A DNA stretch of 64,000 nucleotides. Source: Agelas oroides. Its lineage: Eukaryota > Porifera > Demospongiae > Agelasida > Agelasidae. Each line of letters starts with the position of its first letter. Position 1 is the first letter of the stretch. The notes under the pieces were generated by a model. It worked only from the letters and a program-made list of their open reading frames with translations. It was not told where the DNA came from and searched no databases. This document shows, one piece after another, positions 52,101-61,363 of this stretch. The DNA lies in NCBI GenBank assembly GCA_949130485.1, contig OX422183.1, forward strand, positions 27,216,316-27,280,315, read 5' to 3'. Made by a program: the position numbers and the translations under genes.

Positions 52101-55100
52101 TGTTGTTTCTTAAGGTAGAGATCTAAAAGCAAGACATGGCAGCGTTCTCCAGCATCTGAGCAAGCATAGATAGGCACCCGTTTAGTCTGGAGGTGCAACT
52201 TTTGATAAGTTCCAGGACGGTTCTTGGAGACATACTCATGGTAGATGTACCCATTGGGCTCAAATGTACGCTCTGGGCTCAAATGTACGCTCTGGGCTCA
52301 AATGTACGCTCTGGGCTCAAATGTACGCTCTGGGCTCAAATGTACACTCTGGGCTCAAATGTACGCTCTGGGCTCAAATGTACGCTCTGGGCTCAAATGT
52401 AGACTCTGGGCTCAAATGTACGCTCTAGCTGGGTTATCTTCAATCCTCAACGTTCAACACCTCCCCACAAGCAAAAGTTTTTCCTGTTGTAGTAGACCTT
52501 TGTTCCAAGTTCCCCACTCTCCCACAACTGAACCTGCTCTTGCTTAGTGATGACCTCTGCATGCTTCACTTGCTGTCCAGCACCATCCTCATGCAAGCAA
52601 CGGAGAAGATTGTCCAAATTTCCATGCAGTTCTTTGAACAACGGAGAGAGCAGGGATAAAAGGGCGCAAAATGAACCCCAGTCTGCGGGCCACAGCTGCA
52701 ACATAACTTTATCAAGCTGATGTGCCAGAGAAGCTTATTCGGGAGCGGACTGGTCATTGGTCACGGAAGGCTTTGCGGGTGTATGAGCGCACCACCACTC
52801 ACCAACAGCAGGCTGTTTCTTCCCTTCTATCCTCCACAAAAAGCCATACTTCTTTCCAGCAATACCTTACAGAGGTCAACCAATCTCGTGTTGATGTCCG
52901 GTGTCCTCCAACTACATGTACTCCATGAACTTCTGCTGCACCGTAAACATCATACAACCGCAACCACAGGAGTCAGTGCAACCAGTCAGTGGAGAAGATA
53001 TGGACCACATTTGTAGTGATCCTCTGGATACTCTTCCCTGAACTGCACTTGAACTCTACGTGTGATTATATGCATCTATGTGTATAATGTGCTATATTTA
53101 CACTGTAAACTAAATTTTCATGAAACATCATTGTACAACTTCCAGTAGGTTAAATAGCTATGTTTGAAAGGGCATAGGACACACCAATAGCTCAGAGGTG
53201 GAGATGCAGAGTAAGCCTATAGTCTGCTGTCCAATGGAAGGATGTCTTGAACCAGAGAAGGGAGTGATTAGTACCTGAGACTCTGAGCAAAGAAAGGTCT
53301 ATTCCAGCAAATTGAACTATCTGGACAAAACTGAGAAAGGCCAGACTTCAGCAGGTCAACCTCTCTCAAGTTGAAAGAGGGTCTACCCACGAGACTCCTA
53401 TAGAGGCAAGATGCAAGCAAGACAAAGTCACAGGAGACAAAGGAAAGCAGATTCTACAATCCATCTGTTTGGCAACACAAGCTATTCATACTTATTAAGA
53501 ACGAACTTCCATTGTCACAGATGGAAATGTTACACGTACAAGGTAATGTATAAAACACCAATGCACCATACAACTTGCCCTACACTGCACGGACAGGACT
53601 ATAACACAGAACGGATTAGGAAACGGATCGAAAAACGGATCGTGATAACTTCAAATTTGCATCCCTTCAGGTCGTGGGAAGAGCTTTCACGGTCGTAGTT
53701 TAACAACAGCACTGGTCACCAGAACGCCCATGCAAGTTTCTCCTCCCGAGCCTCCGTGCGCAGCTAGCTGAGCACTACAGGTAAACAAAATCCGATACGC
53801 GGCAAGTTGATCTCGTTCATTGCCAGAAACGCAACGACACGGACTTCGCTCTCTTTGGAAACGTCCGTTACATTTCCGTTACATGTACTTCATGTTTTAC
53901 TACGGGAGCCTATGGCGGTTCAAACTCTAACTTTAGTAACGAGCTTATCTTGTCCGTAAATGTGTTGTTAACGATATATTCACCTTCTGCTTTCTCTCTA
54001 CTAGCCACAGATATCTACAGTGCTGGCTCCTGAAGGTCACAGAATTTGCCATTCGTGATAGTATTTCTACCGTATTTTCACACACTGAAGTGTGAAAAAA
54101 TAGGCATTTCAAATTTTCAGAAATAAAACTATACACTTTTGCAGTTCATTTTTGATTGGTTAACGATATAATTCACTTATTTTTGATGTTCTCTGCCCGA
54201 CTGGCCGTAAAATTTTTGCAGATTTTGTTCACAGAATTTGCCAAATCGGTACAAAAGCATATACAATTACGGATAATTGCATATACGGTACAACGTAAAC
54301 TTCCGCGTTTTAATTATTACTCCGTATGCTACGGAAATAACGCCGTGACCGCCGCGCTATTCAAATTTCTGGCAATGCCCAGCCCTATGGCCAGATTTGC
54401 CGTGGCGGTCAGGAAACGAGGTTAGGCCTAGTCAAGAAGGTCAGTCCAGTGATACTAAGCACTCCACCGTGCATAACTTCACGATAGCCTATACAGGAAA
54501 AAATCGTACATGCATAGAAACATAACTTCACAATAGCCTACAGGCAAAACCACACAAAACAACTTCAAAATATAGCCTACAGGTAAAAACAAAAACTCAA
54601 AGCATGCCACTTCAGTGATAGGTCCCATGGGTCCCTATTCTCAGCATCACTCGCATGACTGCAGGCCTTTGTCACCAGCGGTTTGTCCATGAAGTAACGT
54701 TCGCTCCACCCGCAGCAAAAAATAATCTTGCTAGCCACGTGCAAAGTTGGTCTAGATTCCGTTCCAATCCCTGAATTTGTAGTTTATCACGATCCGTTTT
54801 TCGATCCGTTTCCTAATCCGTTCCGTGTTTTAGTCCTGTCCACACTGCACTGCATTTCCATGGTTCACACCCAGTCAATTGGTGTGCAAGTATTGTGAGC
54901 ATTCCTACCTTCTTTTTGGGGACCATCCCAGTGTTGTGTCATGTTTACACTGAACTTACAATCATCATGTTTACATAAGTACAACTAGTCCTTGACCTCA
55001 GAGTCAGCTGATAGTTGGCTAGTGCTGACTGGCATATTTGGTGGCTGGCTGGCTGTGAGAGTGCCTCTACAGTGTGTACGATTAAAGATTGCTTAGGATA

Positions 55101-58100
55101 TACATGGAGTCCAGCAGTTAACTCGATTGAAGGAGCACACCTGCTGTATTCAAAAGGTACACACAATACTGTAGCCGTTTATGCATGGGAGAGGCACACT
55201 ATAGCTCATGGCTTTATGATATGGATGAGGTTCTTAGGATTTTAGAAATGAATGTAGGGCCTGATGAATGTAGGGCCTGATGAATGTAGGACCTGATGAA
55301 TGTAGGGCCTGATGAATGTAGGACCTGATGAATGTAGGACCTGATGATAGTGTGGTTTCATGAAAGTAGTCTTCCAAAAGTCATGAGATCTACCATATGT
55401 CTTTCTACAGTCATCTCAACATATAATGGCTCAGTCCACACTTATTGTTGTGGCAGTGCTGCTCATTAACATCCTCTCCTACTGCTCTGCTGAGAATGTG
55501 TACTGTGTCATACCCACTGCCACTTCATGCTCATTCTGCCCTCACAATTCAAGCAACTGCACCACACTCTCTGAGTATGCACGTGAACCTGAATTGTATT
55601 TTACCTCCAACACCACTATGGTATTCTTGCCAGGTGACCATGTACTGGATACAAATATCACAGTTGTCAGTATAGACAGGCTAACCATGATTGGAGATGT
55701 TTCCTCTGGCAAGATGCATGTAGCAACAGTTGTTTGCAGTGAACCAGTTGGCTTCAGCTTCATGGGTATGGTAGACTTAAAAATATACTCCTTAGCTTTT
55801 ACCTCCTGTAGCAGGGATTTTGGTGATCCTTCCACTAGCAAATATGCAATGCATATTAACTTGATAGAATATGCCGAACTAGTTAACTGTTCCTTCCATG
55901 ACAACCTTGGCACTGCACTTGTAGTGAATAACACCAACATTACTCTAGTGGGGAGCAGTGTGTTTACACACAACCGCTGTACTGGGTTTAACTCCTGTGT
56001 AGGAGGAGGTGGCATTGCTGCTGTCAGTAGTAACCTAACATTCATTGGAAATACAACCTTCCTTGAAAATAATGCAACATTTGGAAATAATGCAACATTT
56101 GGAGCTGCAGGAATCTACATGATCAACTGTACTCTGACTTCCACCGGAAACATTCATTTTGTCAACAACTTCAACACAGGTGACTTTGACAATACTGCTG
56201 GAGCAATTTGGGCATCAGCAAGCTCACTACACTTTTCTGGAACCAACAACTTCATCAACAACTCAGTAGGCAATGACAATGGTATTGCTGGTGCAATTGC
56301 TGCAACCAATTCCTCCCTGAGTTTTACTGGAAATAATAACTTTAATTTTAATTCAGGGGGTGATGGAGGTGCAATCTATGTAGAATGTGATACTATACTT
56401 AGCTTTTCTGGAGCCAACAACTTCACTGGCAACTCAGCAGAAGGTGGTTTTGCTGGTGCAATCACTACAACTAAAAGCAAATCATTGAGTTTCACTGGAA
56501 CTAATACTTTTAGCTATAATTCAGGACTCTATTGTGGTGCCATTTTCACACTACCACCAGGTAGTCAACTGTTTTGTGGTGTAGTTGACACGTATCCTGC
56601 ACTTAGCTTCACTGGAACCAACAATTTCAGCAACAACTCTGCATTTGCCTTTGGTGGTGCAATCTGCACATTTGACAATACAATACCGAACTTGACATTA
56701 AATGGAACTAGTAATTTTGAAAACAATTTTGCAGTGGGATGTGGAGCCATCTGTGCATTTGATACCACACTGGTGCTCAATGGAACAATTACATTTATCA
56801 ACAATGGAGCTAACAGTAGCTATGGAGAAGGTGCTGGAGGTGGAGTGTATCTAGACAATTCAACATTTTCTATTTTGCCTAACACAACTGTGTATTGGGA
56901 GAACAATCATGCACCTCTTGGAGGAGCCATCTGGATCAATGACAAACCCTTCATTTACTGTACTCAGCTTAAAGTCACAGAAGAATGCTTCTTTCAACCC
57001 CTCTTTGACCAGAATCTGACTGATGGTATCAATGTCAAATTTGTTTTTAAGGACAACTCTGCTGATATTGCTGGAAGTGTGTTATATGGTGGTGCAATAG
57101 ATAACTGTAAACTCAATGGCCTGGACTCACCGTATAGCTCTGGTGAAGTGTTTGACATGCTAGTCCACATTGAAGGTGACAACACAACTTCAAGCATTTC
57201 CTCAGACCCATTCCACATATGCCATTGTGAACACAACCATCTGAACTGCAGTAAGTCACAAATTCCATACACAGTGTATCCTGGTGAAACATTTAATGTA
57301 TCAGTGGCTGCAGTTGGACAGAGAAATGGGACAGTTCCTGCACCGATCAGAAGTGCTATAGACAGTGGTAACCTTCTAGGTTCCCAGTATCTCCAACAAG
57401 CAAACAACACCTGCACCACACTCAACTATACTATATTTTCACTGGATGGATCATCCCTAGAATTGTATGCAGACGGTCCATGTTCAACATTTAGTGATAC
57501 CCTGAAGTTTGACTTGTATATTAATGAAACTTGCCCGTCTGGATTTAACCTTTCTGAGTTATTACGTTCTTGTATCTGCGATCAAAGACTTGAAAAGCAT
57601 ACCAACCTCTGCAATATAACAAATGGAGTAGGAAGGATAACACGACTTTCAGATCAACACTTTTGGGTTGGGTATGACCAATGGGATGGGCTAATTCTCC
57701 ACCCACACTGCCCCTTTGACTACTGTGTCTCTCATACAGTGGTCTTTCCACTCAACAACACAGACATGCAGTGTGCATACAACAGGTCAGGCCTCTTGTG
57801 TGGAGCTTGTAAGAAAGGTTACAGTCTGGTACTAGGCACTTCTCGTTGCAAGCAGTGCACTGACAGCCATCTTGCCTTGCTGATTCCTTTTGCAGCGATG
57901 GGATTAGCACTCGTCTTTTTTCTCCTTGTCTGCAAACTAACAGTGGCAATAGGAACACTCAGTGGCCTAGTGTTTTATGCCAACATTGTTGGAGTCAATC
58001 GTACCATCTTTCTACCAGGTGATTCTACTGATGCTTTATCAGTCTTCATTGCCTGGCTAAACCTTGACTTTGGTGTTGAGACATGTTTCTACAATGGAAT

Positions 58101-61100
58101 GGATGCCTACAGTAAAACATGGCTGCAGTTTGTGTTCCCATTATACATTTGGATGCTGGTAGGACTCATAGTTTTAGTTAGCAATTTCTCACATAGATTT
58201 GCTAATCTTCTTGGTAACAATCCAGTTTCGGTCTTGGCAACACTCATTCTCCTTTCATATACCAAGATTCTTCGCACATTGATTGCAGCAATTAATATCA
58301 CCTACCTAGAATACCCAACATACAACAGGGAAGTGTGGCTGTATGATGCAAACATTGACTATCTTGTTGGTAAACACGTTCCACTATTCCTAGTGGCAGT
58401 GTTTGTCTTCCTCTTTCTCTTTCTTCCTTACACTCTCTTGCTTCTGTTTGGTCAGTGGCTGCAGGCCCTGTCACACTTGAGGTTCTTCTCATGGGTCAAC
58501 AGTGCCAGACTGAAAGCATTCATGGATTCATACCAAGCTCCCTTCAAAGCAAAACATCGCTACTGGCCTGGACTGCTGCTTGTGGTTCGGTTTGTTCTCC
58601 TTTTAGTATTTGCCTTGAATCCTCAGCAAGACCCAAGTGTTAATCTGCTAGCAGTTCAAGTGGCAACTGGCCTGCTTATAGTATGGGCCTGGATCAGTGG
58701 TGGGGTTTACAGGAACTGGTGTCTAGATGCCCTGGAAGGTTCATTTGCTCTAAACTTGATCATCCTGGTTGGGGCCACCTACCATGTCAATCGCTCAGGA
58801 GGAAATCAGCTTGCAGTTGGATATACTTCTGTCTCCATAGCACTCGTAACCTTCGTTTGCATCTTGACCTATCACGTCTTCAAGCGAATGAAGCACACTA
58901 AGCTATGTAATAAGGTTCCTAAACTAAACCCGGAGCTGAATTTTAAGCGAACTGGAAATGGTCCACAGGACCCCGTAAATAATCTATTGGAAACGGAAAA
59001 CTACAACCAACTGCGTGAATCTCTGCTTGAGGATCTGCCAAAAGCTAATTATGGCGCTTTCTGAGCTTCATTACTGCATTCCAGCATATGTACTGGTAAC
59101 TAATAGTGTTTGCTACTGAGCTTTAATTGCAAATTTTTCTAGTTATTAACAGTTATGATTGTGATGTTTGTTTGGACCGGCAAGAATTGTACTGGAGGAA
59201 TTTAGCAACAATTAACTTTCCATTGAGTCCTGTCTTTTAATTCACCTGGTTTGTATAGGAGTTGCTTATGAAATTTGAAGTGGATATGGTGCATGGCTTA
59301 CTTTGACAAGAGAATTTTCAAATGAAAACACATGCATGTACGTAGGGATGAATCTTCAAGCAAGGATTGCTATCATTTGAAAACCATTGATATGTCTTGT
59401 GCCATTTTTCTGTGCCCTGTGGTGTTTGTTTCCTAGGTGTACAGAATGTAAACATCCCATGTTTGCTTTATTATATGAAGTGTGTAGTTGTTATGAAGAG
59501 GAGATATCAAGGTAATTCCTAAGTGGTAGTTTAGATGACCACTTAGACAAAGGTTGTCGGTGTTGTGTACAGCTGTAATTGTTTATTATGCTGTGTGATA
59601 TAATGAGTCTGTAGGTTTGCTCATGTTTGATTGAGATTAACAAGGTGAGTGTGTGATTTTAGCTTTTTTTCCCACCCTACCAGTGGTGTGGTACTGAAGA
59701 GTAGAAGGGCGGAGCTTTTGTTTTCATTTTGCCTCCAAACTCAATATTCATATGCTTGAAACTTTTTAGCCTCATGATGTCTGCAGCATGTATCCGGCTG
59801 AAGATAACAGTAAGGGAGTGCATTTGGGGGAATACCCTCACCTCAGAAGCTGTTACTGTAGTCCCCGGAATCCATATCAAGGCGTACAAACTCTTCAGTG
59901 TTGGTGGTAGAGTAGGAGAGGGACTAGCCTGTAGAGGCTGAAGGGGTGGTTCAATGCAGCTATGGCAAATCTCAGTAAGAGGTCCATGAGGAAGCTCACA
60001 TCTTATCATACCAAAATGTTCTATGGTACCAAACTGTTAGAAAGGGACCAGTTAAACAACAGTGTGCATGTTCTATGGTACCAAACTGTTAGAAAGGGAC
60101 CAGTTAAACAACAGTGTGCATGTTCTATGGTAAAAGAGTAGTGGGATAGATACGTAGCTGGAGCAAGGCTATAGTTTTACACATGAACAATTTTTACGGT
60201 AACCACTACTGTTGAGTGAGTGGTAATTGACATTCTGTCACACTTCCCTGACTCACTTTCCCCGAATGTTGGCTGATTTTATATCCTCCAGTTGTTCATA
60301 TAGTTATAGTGATTTGGAATGTGGACTGTGTAGGTGGTTGGAAGATCAGCAAGATTGGCACAAGATGTTGGGATAGTGTAAAGTATTCTGGTCATTTCTA
60401 CACACTAGCAAGTTTTTGTAAATATGCCGCGTATAGACAGTAAGATTTCACTCTGCATGTATTAGCATGTACTTGAGCTCCATCCTAAATACAGCGTCTG
60501 GTGTCATGTATTTGGTAGAGCATTGTGTCTACTGCATTGTATGCTGTATTTCACTTGCCTTCATCTTTTGTGACGATGCCCACTGACTTGTAAATTTGAC
60601 ATTGCAATTGCAATTGATCATAGCTCCAGGTGTGCACTCACTATGTTGAACATAGCCTCTCTTCTGCTTAGCTCCTTGTATGTATGTACTCATAGCTGAT
60701 CTTCCACAGCTCTCCGCCTTCGTCCTCACTGTATGATGCAACGGTGTTGCAGCCACTGTCTCTGATGAAGTCCTGGCTCCAGGCTCCACCTCCATCCCCT
60801 CTACTCACACCATCAGAGGAACAAACAGAAAACAAGAAGAGGTCTGCTCTCTAATTATTGTATACTGTGTAGCAATTAGGTATACAGACATGTACATAGC
60901 AATTTCTTTTTTTCTTTCTTATAGCAAATTTGGGATACTTTCCAGTAGACGATCTCTTGTTGTCAAACCGGTTAATCCTGTGGTAAGCTTGTATACACTT
61001 TGTAATGCATCATATGGATCTACTGTTATATTGAGTTCACACACATGCACGCACACACACACACACACACACACGCACACACACACATGCACGCACACAC

Positions 61101-61144
<44 letters not shown>

Positions 61145-61302
61145 TGCACACACGCATGCACACACGCATGCACACATTCCCACACACTCACACATGCACA
61201 CACACTCACACATGCACACACACATGCACATACACTTACGCACACACATACATACATACACACATACGTACACACACACACGCACACACACACACACACG
61301 TG

Positions 61303-61363
<61 letters not shown>

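Noticed and set aside
52193..52547. Plus-strand frames of repeated [15 protein letters not shown]
   Set aside because: Three-frame artefact of the 19-bp array. The minus strand has the recombinase.
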